64,000 nucleotides of DNA from Euzebya pacifica (GTDB lineage Bacteria; Actinomycetota; Nitriliruptoria; Euzebyales; Euzebyaceae), in NCBI RefSeq assembly GCF_003344865.1, contig NZ_CP031165.1, forward strand, positions 4,779,910 through 4,843,909, in the 5' to 3' direction. How positions within the stretch are numbered: position 1 is the first letter of the stretch; the number at the start of each line of letters is the position of its first letter. A program made the translations under genes and the position numbers. The notes under the pieces are model-generated. The model was not told where the DNA came from. It did no database searches and worked only from the letters and a program-made list of their open reading frames with translations. Below, piece after piece: positions 50,227 through 57,476 of this stretch.

Positions 50227-51215
50227 GTCGCCTCCTGCACGATGACTCGGTCCAGTCCGGCCAGCAGGCGATGGACGACGGTGGTGGTCGGGGCGTCGAC
50301 CCCGAGCCGTCGAGCCTCGCTCGCCAGCGTCCCGTGGATGGCGTCGACCTCCGTCGGGCGGCCGCGCTCGACGCTCTGCAGCATGGAGATCCGCACCTCG
50401 GTCATGCCCGCTTCCACCATCGCCTCGCCACGCGCACGGATGGTGGCCAGCCCCTGTTCCCGCGGCATGGTTGCCAGCGAGCGGACGGGGAGGATGTGGG
50501 GCCAGTCATCGACCTCGACCCCCGCCGCCGCCGCCACGGCGGCCCCCTCGACGATCAGGTCGAGGAACACCTCTGCCAGCTCGGGGACGACGAACGCCTG
50601 GTGGAACGGCAGGCGGGTCAGGGCGGTGATGGCCATGGAGGGCGAGGCGTGGACGAGCTTGGACCACTCCACGGATCGGATGCGGTCGGTGGTGACGACC
50701 TCCAGTCCGGCGCCCTCGATGTCACCGGCCAGCGTGTCGACGGCGGCGGGGTCGGTGTCCGGCATCGGGCCGAGGAACGTCGGACCGGCGAAGGTGTGGG
50801 CGACGACGCCGGGTTGCTCGAGGGTGCCGCCGACCATGCTGACTGCCCCGACGACGGCCGAGGGGACGCACCAGCGGGCGAGGTCGTCGGCGGCGGTCAC
50901 GCCGTTCTGGATCGACATGGCCGAGGAGATGTCACCGGCGAGGTGGCGGATGCCGTGCAGTACCTCAGCGGTGTCGGGGGCCTTGCACGCTAGGACGATC
51001 GCCTCGACTGGGTCCAGTGCGGCGGGGTCGGCCGTGGCCCTGAGCGTTGGGTGCTGCACGGTGCCGAAGGACCGGAGCTCCACCCCTCCCCTGCTGGTGA
51101 CCGCGTCGGCGTGGGCCGGCCGGGCCAGCAGCTGCACGTCATGGCCCGCTGATGCGAGCATCGCGCCGTAGACGGTGCCGAGCGATCCGGCGCCGGCGAT
51201 CAGGTAGCGGGTCAC
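50223..51215 (-). CDS. 2-dehydropantoate 2-reductase-like protein (ApbA/PanE family), second copy
   Basis: A 330-residue paralogue of the following gene: RYLIAGAGSLGTVYGAMLASA, IVLACKAPDT, SIQNGVTAADD and WSKLVHASPSMAITAL with the family's Lys. The GTG at 51215 has AAGGA five bases upstream. Two adjacent, diverged ketopantoate-reductase-like proteins could form a heterodimer or handle related substrates. Position next to an aldolase and a ThDP enzyme suggests a branched 2-keto- or hydroxy-acid route. Divergent from the aldolase with an operator-like site at 51243 in between. Confidence 0.85.
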   Translation of the reverse strand: MTRYLIAGAGSLGTVYGAMLASAGHDVQLLARPAHADAVTSRGGVELRSFGTVQHPTLRATADPAALDPVEAIVLACKAPDTAEVLHGIRHLAGDISSAMSIQNGVTAADDLARWCVPSAVVGAVSMVGGTLEQPGVVAHTFAGPTFLGPMPDTDPAAVDTLAGDIEGAGLEVVTTDRIRSVEWSKLVHASPSMAITALTRLPFHQAFVVPELAEVFLDLIVEGAAVAAAAGVEVDDWPHILPVRSLATMPREQGLATIRARGEAMVEAGMTEVRISMLQSVERGRPTEVDAIHGTLASEARRLGVDAPTTTVVHRLLAGLDRVIVQEAT

Positions 51216-51242
51216 GTGTTCCTTCCGAGTCGACAATGAGGG

Positions 51243-51259
51243 TAACCATATGCATAATT
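51243..51259. promoter_or_regulatory. Operator-like site TAACCATATGCATAATT
   Basis: Related to the sites at 37018 and 39402 by the CAT..GCAT core with flanking TA/AT. It lies between divergent ketopantoate-reductase-like and aldolase genes. Similarity is looser than between the first two copies. Confidence 0.4.
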
Positions 51260-51309
51260 CGCCACAAGCGGTGTTGCCCGTTGCACCGGTGTCCACCAAG
51301 GAGCCCGCC

Positions 51310-52008
51310 ATGTCCACGCCCGCCGAGCAGATCGCCCTTGCCTGCAGGGGTCTCGCCACCTACGGACTGGGGTCCGAGATCGGCGGCCACGTGTCGATGC
51401 GCGACCCCGACAGCGACACCTTCTGGATGAACGTCCTGGACAAGACGTTCGAGGAGATCACCCCCGCCGACGTCGTGCGGATCGACTTCGACGGCAACCA
51501 GGTCGACGGGGACCGCACCATCTCGTTGGGCGCCGACTTCCACCAGGGCATCTACGCCGAACGCGACGACGTGCACGCCATCGTCCACACCCACGGACCG
51601 TGGATCACCGCCCTCTGCGCGATGAACCGGCCGCCGAAGACGTATCACAACCTGGCCAGCTTCTTCGCCGGCGAGACCGCGATGTGCCCCGACGACGACT
51701 TCGAGTCCGTCGGCCCGGCGCTCGGCGACAACCACACGCTGCTGATCCCCTTCCACGGCGCGATCTGCGTCCACGAGGACCTCGGCCAGGCCGTGTCGCT
51801 GATGGTGACGCTCGAGTACGCCGCCGAGCTGGACGTGCGGATCACCCCGACCGGCGCACCGGACATGCCCGAGGAGATGATCGGCCGCGTGAAGGACCTC
51901 GTGACGCGTGCCAACTACCTGACCCACACCTGGGGGCTGGTGCAGCGAAAGGCTCGCAACGCGATGGCCGCGGCGGGCGAGGACCTCGGCGAGCTGGTCG
52001 CGTCGTGA
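51310..52008 (+). CDS. Class II aldolase/adducin-family protein
   Basis: A 232-residue protein of the L-fuculose-phosphate aldolase type. HAIVHTHGPWITALCAM carries two Zn-binding histidines; NHTLLIPFHGAICVHEDLG provides a further His; ISLGADFHQGIYAERDDV holds another conserved His. These enzymes split or form C-C bonds by metal-stabilised enolate chemistry, or decarboxylate. ATG 51310 has AAGGAG eight bases upstream. The stop overlaps the next start (GTGA). Likely substrate is not a sugar phosphate in this context. Confidence 0.88.
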   Translation: MSTPAEQIALACRGLATYGLGSEIGGHVSMRDPDSDTFWMNVLDKTFEEITPADVVRIDFDGNQVDGDRTISLGADFHQGIYAERDDVHAIVHTHGPWITALCAMNRPPKTYHNLASFFAGETAMCPDDDFESVGPALGDNHTLLIPFHGAICVHEDLGQAVSLMVTLEYAAELDVRITPTGAPDMPEEMIGRVKDLVTRANYLTHTWGLVQRKARNAMAAAGEDLGELVAS

Positions 52009-52602
52009 GCCGGATCCGACTGCTGCCGCCGGAGGAGTGGACGCCGGAGCTGCGCGAGCTGGTCCAGCCCGAGGGGCGCACCGACCTGGAGCTCGGCAAC
52101 GTCCGGATCTACGCCCACCGGCCGGAGCTGGCCGAGGCCTACGTCCGGTTCACCGGTGCGATCCGTTCGCGGAGCACCCTGCCGGCACGGCTCATCGAGA
52201 TCGTCCGGTTGCGGGTGGCGTTCCAACCAGTGCCGCAGCTGCATGGCGATCCGCTACGCCGACGGGGTCGAGGCCGGCGTGACCGAGGACCTGGTGTGCT
52301 CGCTGGAGACGCCCGACGAGGCCCCCGACCTGACTGATGCCGAACGGGCCGCCCTGCGGTTCGCCGACCTGATGGCCAGCGACCACCTGTCCATCAGCGA
52401 CGCCACGATCGAGGACCTTCGCGTCCACTACAGCGAACCCGAGATCGTCGAGCTCGGCATGCACATCGGCCTGTACGTGGGCTACGGCCGGCTGTCGATG
52501 GCATGGGACATGGTCGACGAGCTGCCCGACCGGTTCCACGAACGCGAGGGCACGATCACCCCGTGGGGATCCGACGCCACCGTCGTCGGTGGACGCCGAT
52601 GA
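52005..52602 (+). pseudogene. Carboxymuconolactone-decarboxylase-like protein, frameshifted
   Basis: The first frame from GTG 52005 reads SRIRLLPPEEWTPELRELVQ ... LPARLIEIVRLRVAF and then leaves family sequence. The continuation NQCRSCMAIRYADGVEAGVT lies in another frame and runs to the stop at 52602. At 52221-52230 the DNA reads TTCCAACCAG, whereas TTCCACAACCAG would give the expected FHNQCRSC, so two bases are missing. The joined protein (about 199 residues) has the CxxC of CMD/AhpD-like proteins (CRSC). Both ends overlap neighbours (GTGA, ATGA), showing the gene was recently intact or that the sequence has an error here. Confidence 0.78.
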
Positions 52603-54263
52603 AGGCGTGGGAGGCGGTTGCCGCTGCGCTGGTCGCCGAGGGCGTCACCGAGGTGTTCGGGGTGATGGGCGACGGCAACCTCAAGCTGATCCCGCACATC
52701 ACGTCCACCCATGGGGTGCGGATGGTCGCGGCCCGGCACGAGTCGGCCGCGCTGGCGATGGCCGACGGCTATGCGCGGACCAGCGGACGGGTCGGCGTGT
52801 GCTCGGTGACGCAGGGGCCCGGACTGACCAACACCCTGACCGCGCTGATCTCGGCGCGGAAGGCCGGGACGCCGCTGGTCCTGCTGACCGGCGACACACC
52901 GCACGGCGTGCCCGGCCTGCCGCAGGACTGCGACCAGGAAGCGCTGCTGGCCGCGGCCGGTGTGCCCGTGCAGCCGTTCTCCGCTGCGTCGGCAGCAGCC
53001 GATGTGGCGGCGGCGTTCGCGGCGGCGAGGGGCGGTCCGGGGCCGGTGGCCCTGTCCATGCCGACGGATGTGCAGGACGAAGAGTCCGTCCAGGACGAGA
53101 CGTCCGTCGCGGCGGCTGTGGCCCCCTCGACGCCCGCGTCCGTGGTGGCCGAGCCGGACGAATCGTCCCTGGCCGAGGCCGCCGCGCTGCTCGCGTCCGC
53201 CGAGCGGCCGGTCGTGCTGGCCGGGCGAGGGGCGATCCGCGCCGGGGCCAAGGAGGCCGCCATCGCGTTGGCCGACGAGGTCGGGGCGCTGCTCGCCACC
53301 ACGCTGCCCGCCAAGTCGTGGTTCGACGGGCACCCGTGGTCGGTCGGCATCTGCGGCGGCTTCGCCACCCCCCTGGGTGCGGACCTGATCGCCGACGCCG
53401 ATGTCGTCGTCGTGCTGGGTGCCGGGGTGAACAGCTTCACCAACCGTGCAGGGTCGTTGCTGCACGAGCCGACGAAGATCGTCCACGTCGATGTCGATCC
53501 GGCCGCGGTCGGGCGGTACACCCCGGCGGCGGTCTCGGTGGTCGGCGACGCACGCGTCGTGGCCACACGGCTGCGGGAGCTGGTCGCTGGTTCGTCACCC
53601 CGTGACGGCTTCCGGACCGAGGACGTGGCCGAGCAGCTGCGGACCTTCGACCTCGGGGCCGCCCACGACGACGAAGGTGTCGACGGGGCGCTGGACCCTC
53701 GGACGGTGTGTGCGGCGCTCGAGCACCTGCTGCCGGCGAACCGTCAGCTGGTCACCGACGGCGGCCACTTCTGCGGTTTCCCGGCGAGCTACCTGTCGGT
53801 GCCGGAGCCGTCAGCCTTCCTGTTCTCCCTCGACTTCGGATCGGTGGGCCTGGGGCTGGGGTCGGCCATCGGTGCGGCGGTGGCGCATCCCGAGCGGCTG
53901 ACCGTGCTGGCCATCGGCGACGGCGGCCTGATGATGAGCCTGGGCGATCTGGAGACGCTGTCCCGCGAGCAGGTCCCCATGCTGGTCCTCGTCTTCGACG
54001 ACGGGGCCTACGGCGCCGAGCTGCACTTCTTGCGGATGCTCGGGTTGCCGGAGGAGGAGTCGTTGTTCACCACCCCCGACCTGGTCGCCGTGGCCGAGTC
54101 GGTGGGGGCACGCGGGATGCTGATCGAGACCCTGGACGACCTGAAGGGGTTGGCCGCCGAGTGCGTCGACCTGCGACAGCCCCTGGTCGCCCACATCCCG
54201 GTCAACCGCGACGTGCGGGCCGGCTGGCTGGAGGAGGCGTTCGCCCGCAAGGTCGGCGAGTAG
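52599..54263 (+). CDS. Thiamine-diphosphate-dependent enzyme (acetolactate synthase/decarboxylase-like)
   Basis: A 554-residue ThDP enzyme with three domains. AARHESAALAMADGYARTSG holds the N-terminal activating Glu; the middle domain has ERPVVLAGRGAIRAGAKEAA; the ThDP-binding domain has GDGGLMMSLGDLETLSREQV followed by LVFDDGAYGAELHFLRML. The second motif reads DD where most family members have N at the first place. It should decarboxylate a 2-keto acid or join carbonyl compounds. ATG 52599 overlaps the CMD-like stop (ATGA); the next gene follows after ten bases. Specific reaction not assignable. Confidence 0.9.
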   Translation: MKAWEAVAAALVAEGVTEVFGVMGDGNLKLIPHITSTHGVRMVAARHESAALAMADGYARTSGRVGVCSVTQGPGLTNTLTALISARKAGTPLVLLTGDTPHGVPGLPQDCDQEALLAAAGVPVQPFSAASAAADVAAAFAAARGGPGPVALSMPTDVQDEESVQDETSVAAAVAPSTPASVVAEPDESSLAEAAALLASAERPVVLAGRGAIRAGAKEAAIALADEVGALLATTLPAKSWFDGHPWSVGICGGFATPLGADLIADADVVVVLGAGVNSFTNRAGSLLHEPTKIVHVDVDPAAVGRYTPAAVSVVGDARVVATRLRELVAGSSPRDGFRTEDVAEQLRTFDLGAAHDDEGVDGALDPRTVCAALEHLLPANRQLVTDGGHFCGFPASYLSVPEPSAFLFSLDFGSVGLGLGSAIGAAVAHPERLTVLAIGDGGLMMSLGDLETLSREQVPMLVLVFDDGAYGAELHFLRMLGLPEEESLFTTPDLVAVAESVGARGMLIETLDDLKGLAAECVDLRQPLVAHIPVNRDVRAGWLEEAFARKVGE

Positions 54264-54273
54264 GTTCCCCCGC

Positions 54274-55071
54274 GTGCTCGACCACCCGCTGCACCTCCGG
54301 ACCTTCCTCTCCCCGAGCATCCCCGCATCGCTGTTCGAGGCGCTGGCCGGACACATCGGCCGGTCGTTGGGATGCGAGGTGGTGCTGTCGTTCGACGAGA
54401 CCCGGTCGGGCCCACGGCCGGGTGAGCCCGAACCGTTCAGCACGGCCGAGGTCGACGTGGCGTTCGTCTGCGCGACGTCCTGGGTGTGGCTGACCGCGGT
54501 GCCCGATCCACCGATCCGGCTGGTCGGTGCGGCTTGGGTGCCGATCGATCCGCGCAGCGAGGACCAGCCGGTCTACTTCGGGGACGTGGTCATCGGACCC
54601 GGCGGCCCGACGAGCCTGACCGACCTGCCGGGACGACGCATCGCCTACAACGACGACGTCAGCCTGAGCGGGTACCACAGCCTCCGGCTGGCCCTGGTCC
54701 AGCAGGGGATCGACGTCCACGCCGTCGACTTCGTGCGGTCGGGCTCGCACCTGCGGTCGCTGGAGCTGCTGCAGCGCGATGAGGTGGACGCCGCGGCGAT
54801 CGACTCCACGGTGTGGCACCGCGTCTGCCACGAGCAACCCGCCCTCGACCTGGTTGCCATCGCGGCGCTCGGCCCCCACCCGGTCCAGCCGGCCGTCGCG
54901 CGTACCGACCTACCGGCCGCCGTCCGGGTCGCGGTGCGAGCGGCCCTGCTGTCCGCCCATCGGGACGCTGATGTGACGGCCGCGCTGACACACGCACGGC
55001 TGCGCCGGTTCGTCCCGATCGACGACACCCGCTACCGCATTCTCGCCGACGAGCTGGCCCGATCGGCCTGA
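54274..55071 (+). CDS. PhnD-like periplasmic-binding-fold protein without signal peptide
   Basis: A 265-residue protein of the phosphate/phosphite/phosphonate (PhnD-like) binding fold: LRTFLSPSIPASLFEALAGH, ranges with EVDVAFVCATSWVWL, LTDLPGRRIAYNDDVSLSGY and LQRDEVDAAAIDSTVWHRV. The N-terminus shows no signal peptide or lipobox, so it should stay in the cytoplasm. It might be a soluble sensor, a scavenger or a thiamine-precursor-like binder, not an ABC-transport component; no permease or ATPase is adjacent. GTG 54274 lies ten bases after the ThDP enzyme, so both are in one operon. Confidence 0.8.
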   Translation: MLDHPLHLRTFLSPSIPASLFEALAGHIGRSLGCEVVLSFDETRSGPRPGEPEPFSTAEVDVAFVCATSWVWLTAVPDPPIRLVGAAWVPIDPRSEDQPVYFGDVVIGPGGPTSLTDLPGRRIAYNDDVSLSGYHSLRLALVQQGIDVHAVDFVRSGSHLRSLELLQRDEVDAAAIDSTVWHRVCHEQPALDLVAIAALGPHPVQPAVARTDLPAAVRVAVRAALLSAHRDADVTAALTHARLRRFVPIDDTRYRILADELARSA

Positions 55072-55101
55072 CGCCCGACCCCTGGTGCCCCGCAGACGCC
55101 G

Positions 55102-55587
55102 TCAGTCGATGTCCGCGGCGATCCGGTCGGGGTCCTCGCCCATGGCGGACAGGATGTTGCGGCAGGCACGGGCCAGGACGTCCTGCTCCTCCGCAGTGAG
55201 GGGGTCGAACAGCCGCTGGCGGACCTCCTCGACGTGGCCCGGGGCCGCCTCGACCAACGCCGCCATGCCCTCGTCGGTCAGGACGGCGACCTGCCCCCGC
55301 TTGTCGGTCGCGCACGCCGCCCGCTTGACCCAGCCGAGCGCTTCGAGCTTGGCCACCGCATGGGACAGGCGGGACTTCGATGACAGGGTGCGGTTGGCCA
55401 GCTCGGTCATGCGCATGCTGCGGTCCTCCGCTCCCGACAGGTGCACGAGGATCTCGTAGTAGGAGTGCGGGATGCCGGCGTCCTCCCGCATCTGGCGGTC
55501 CAGCGCCTCCTCCACCAGCCGCGTCGCCGACAGGTACAGGCGCCACGTCGACTTCTCGTCATCCTGCAGCCAGCGGGGTTCGGTCAT
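55102..55587 (-). CDS. MarR-family regulator
   Basis: A 161-residue winged-helix regulator: SYYEILVHLSGAEDRSMRMT ELANRTLSSKSRLSHAVAKL EALGWVKRAACATDKRGQVA is the DNA-binding region with the DKRG wing. The N-terminus supplies the dimer helix (STWRLYLSATRLVEEALDRQ). ATG 55587 has AGGA eight bases upstream (ATG 55596 is also possible). It is divergent from ribA, and two inverted GTTGARCRCTTGAC-type boxes lie between, so autoregulation and control of ribA-VOC are likely. Confidence 0.9.
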   Translation of the reverse strand: MTEPRWLQDDEKSTWRLYLSATRLVEEALDRQMREDAGIPHSYYEILVHLSGAEDRSMRMTELANRTLSSKSRLSHAVAKLEALGWVKRAACATDKRGQVAVLTDEGMAALVEAAPGHVEEVRQRLFDPLTAEEQDVLARACRNILSAMGEDPDRIAADID

Positions 55588-55607
55588 GGCGACCATCCTA
55601 GGTTTTT

Positions 55608-55621
55608 GTTGAACACTTGAC
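55608..55621. promoter_or_regulatory. MarR box 1 (GTTGAACACTTGAC)
   Basis: The reverse complement of box 2 (55654-55667) is GTTGAGCGCTTGAC, matching this site at 12 of 14 positions. The two boxes are 46 bp apart in the divergent marR/ribA region. The site also contains TTGAC as in a -35 element. Confidence 0.6.
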
Positions 55622-55653
55622 AAGATGCTCCGGGCGCGGCAGTCTGGCAAGTA

Positions 55654-55667
55654 GTCAAGCGCTCAAC
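55654..55667. promoter_or_regulatory. MarR box 2 (GTCAAGCGCTCAAC)
   Basis: Inverted copy of box 1, 22 bases before the ribA ATG, where bound repressor would block initiation. Confidence 0.6.
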
Positions 55668-55688
55668 CATTGTTCGTCCGGAGATTCG

Positions 55689-56336
55689 ATGTCCCTCACC
55701 TCAGTCGCCCCCACCGTCGGCCGCGTGCCCGCTGCCACCATCCGCCAGCAGGTTGTCGTGCCGATGGCGTTCCCTGACGGGTACGAGGTCGAGGGTGTCG
55801 TCACGACCTTCCACGGCCTCGTGGACGGCCGGGAGCACCTCGCCTGGACGTTCGGGACGCCGGATGAGGTTGCCCTCGTCCGTCCGCACTCGGAGTGCCT
55901 GACCGGCGACGTCTTCGGGTCGGCTCGCTGCGACTGCGGCCCCCAGCTCCGCGAAGCCGTGGAACGGATCACCATCGCCGGCGGCCACCTCCTCTACCTG
56001 CGACAGGAGGGTCGCGGCATCGGGCTGTACGAGAAGCTGGACGCCTACGCGCTGCAGGACCAGGGGCTGGACACCTACGAGGCGAACCGCGCCCTGGGGC
56101 ACCTCGACGACCAGCGGGACTACCGCGTGGTCGAGCAGATGCTCACCGCCCTGGGTGCCGGTGGCGTCGAGCTGCTGACCAACAACCCCGACAAGGTCAG
56201 CCAGCTGACCGCGCTGGGCGTCGACGTCCGCGGCGTCCGGGCGACCGGTGTCCACCTCTCGACGGCCAACGAGCGCTACCTGGACGCGAAGGTCCGTCAC
56301 ACCAACCACACCATCGACCTGCCGTTGGCGGTCTGA
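55689..56336 (+). CDS. ribA: GTP cyclohydrolase II
   Basis: A 215-residue stand-alone GTP cyclohydrolase II that opens GTP to start riboflavin synthesis. Zinc ligands lie in LTGDVFGSARCDCGPQLREA (three Cys), the catalytic stretch is LRQEGRGIGLYEKLDAYALQ, and LLTNNPDKVSQLTALGVDV is the usual later motif. It lacks the RibB half found in many actinobacterial RibBA fusions. ATG 55689 has CCGGAG six bases upstream. Control by a MarR protein and pairing with a VOC gene are unlike the normal rib operon and suggest a specialised use, for example flavin supply to the many flavoenzymes here (inference). Confidence 0.93.
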   Translation: MSLTSVAPTVGRVPAATIRQQVVVPMAFPDGYEVEGVVTTFHGLVDGREHLAWTFGTPDEVALVRPHSECLTGDVFGSARCDCGPQLREAVERITIAGGHLLYLRQEGRGIGLYEKLDAYALQDQGLDTYEANRALGHLDDQRDYRVVEQMLTALGAGGVELLTNNPDKVSQLTALGVDVRGVRATGVHLSTANERYLDAKVRHTNHTIDLPLAV

Positions 56337-56365
56337 GCAGTTCACCACCCCGAAGGAGCAACGCC

Positions 56366-56881
56366 ATGGGCGTCCATCGCCTGAACCACGCGGTCCTCTA
56401 CGTCCGCGACGCCGACCGCACCGCCACGTTCTACGAGGAGGTGTTCGACTTCCGCCGTGATCCGTTGATGGTCATCCCCGGCGCGGTGTTCATGACCGCC
56501 CCCGACTCCACCAACGACCACGACCTCGGCCTGTTCAGCGTCGGCGACAAGGCGCTGCCCCCGCAGGCCGGTCGGAGCTCGGTCGGCCTGTACCACCTGG
56601 CCTGGGAGGTCGACACGCTCACCGACCTCCAGACCATCGCCGAACGGCTGCAGGCGGCCGGCGCCCTGAAGGGCGCGTCGGACCACGGGACGACCAAGAG
56701 CCTCTACGGCGTCGACCCCGACGGCATCGAGTTCGAGGTCGTCTGGCTAATCCCCGCCGACCAGGTCACTCCCGCCGACCGCGAGGCCCGCACCCGCATC
56801 GGCCGCCTCGACCTGCCCGGGGAGGTCGCCCGCTTCGGCCCCGACCTGCCCAGCGGCGTCGGGATCAGCCGCCCGGCCTGA
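56366..56881 (+). CDS. VOC-superfamily (glyoxalase/extradiol dioxygenase-like) protein
   Basis: A 171-residue protein with two paired beta-alpha-beta-beta-beta modules. The metal-site positions are HAVLYVRDADRTATFYEEVF (His), GLYHLAWEV (His) and DPDGIEFEVVW (Glu). The fold covers glyoxalases, bleomycin-resistance proteins and ring-cleaving dioxygenases; which one cannot be told. ATG 56366 has AAGGAG seven bases upstream and the gene follows ribA by 29 bases. The C-terminal 30 residues (ADREARTRIGRLDLPGEVAR) are an extension beyond the common core. Confidence 0.85.
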   Translation: MGVHRLNHAVLYVRDADRTATFYEEVFDFRRDPLMVIPGAVFMTAPDSTNDHDLGLFSVGDKALPPQAGRSSVGLYHLAWEVDTLTDLQTIAERLQAAGALKGASDHGTTKSLYGVDPDGIEFEVVWLIPADQVTPADREARTRIGRLDLPGEVARFGPDLPSGVGISRPA

Positions 56882-56892
56882 CCCCTCCCCAT

Positions 56893-57042
56893 GCGTGTCG
56901 GCTCACTCGCAACCGGGTCGACTGAGACAACACACAACCGAGGCGTGTCGGCACAGTCGCAACAGGGTCGACTCAGACGACACGCACCCGAGGCGTGTCG
57001 GCACAGTCGCAGCAGGGTCGACTGAGGCGACACGCGGTCAGG
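56893..57042. repeat. Three tandem 50-bp hairpin repeats
   Basis: Units at 56893-56942, 56943-56992 and 56993-57042 each start GCGTGTCGGC and, in units 2 and 3, come back as CGACACGC, giving nested inverted repeats (also CAGTCG...CGACTG inside). The array fills the space between two convergent genes; the third unit overlaps the stop of the gene ending at 57038. It may act as a bidirectional terminator or be a REP-like element. Confidence 0.85.
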
Positions 57043-57352
57043 TGCGGTCGCTCCACCGGGTGCGCTGCTGGGCGACCAGCTCGGGGACGATGGACATCGC
57101 TCGCTCCCGCGACGCCGTGGAGGGGGTGAGCGCCCGAAGGATGGCACCGGCGACGCTTGCCGTGGCCACGGCAACGGCTTCCCAGTCGACGTCCTCGTCG
57201 CCGGCCATGGCGGCGGCAGCGATCCGTGCGCCCTCGGTCGCGCCGGTCCTGTCGCCGATCGCCGAGACAAGCAGCGCCCCGGCATCCTCCAGCGCCCTGA
57301 CGTGCGTCTCGACGTCCCACTCCCGTGGTTCCCACCCTGGTTGCCCGTCCAC
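57038..57352 (-). CDS. Small helical protein of unknown function
   Basis: A 104-residue protein. The predicted helices are WDVETHVRALEDAGALLVSA, TEGARIAAAAMAGDEDVDWE and AVAVATASVAGAILRALTPS, then MSIVPELVAQQRTRW. No signal peptide, metal motif or known domain is visible. GTG 57352 has AGAGGA seven bases upstream. It stands alone between the hairpin-repeat array and the terminator of the substrate-binding protein gene. Confidence 0.6.
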   Translation of the reverse strand: MDGQPGWEPREWDVETHVRALEDAGALLVSAIGDRTGATEGARIAAAAMAGDEDVDWEAVAVATASVAGAILRALTPSTASRERAMSIVPELVAQQRTRWSDRT

Positions 57353-57416
57353 CGTCCGGTCCTCTCCTCTCGGTCCACCGCGTGGCGCCGACCGTAGCGC
57401 GAAGAGGCATGACGAA

Positions 57417-57442
57417 GGCCCCGCCGCGATCGCGACGGGGCC
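57417..57442. terminator. Strong hairpin after the Liv substrate-binding gene
   Basis: GGCCCCG and CGGGGCC flank CGCGATCGCG with one mismatch, forming a 12-bp-plus stem. It lies 35 bases beyond the stop at 57477 and is the probable terminator of that gene. Confidence 0.65.
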
Positions 57443-57476
57443 CTCGTGTGTGTACCCAGGGGGTGGGTTCTGCTGG

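Noticed and set aside
53911-54030. ThDP enzyme inactive because the NN motif reads DD
   Set aside because: Some members of this superfamily tolerate N-D or D at these positions, and GDG and the activating Glu are present, so loss of function is not supported.
56893-57042. CRISPR array
   Set aside because: The 50-bp units are directly contiguous with no unique spacers, and no cas genes are present.
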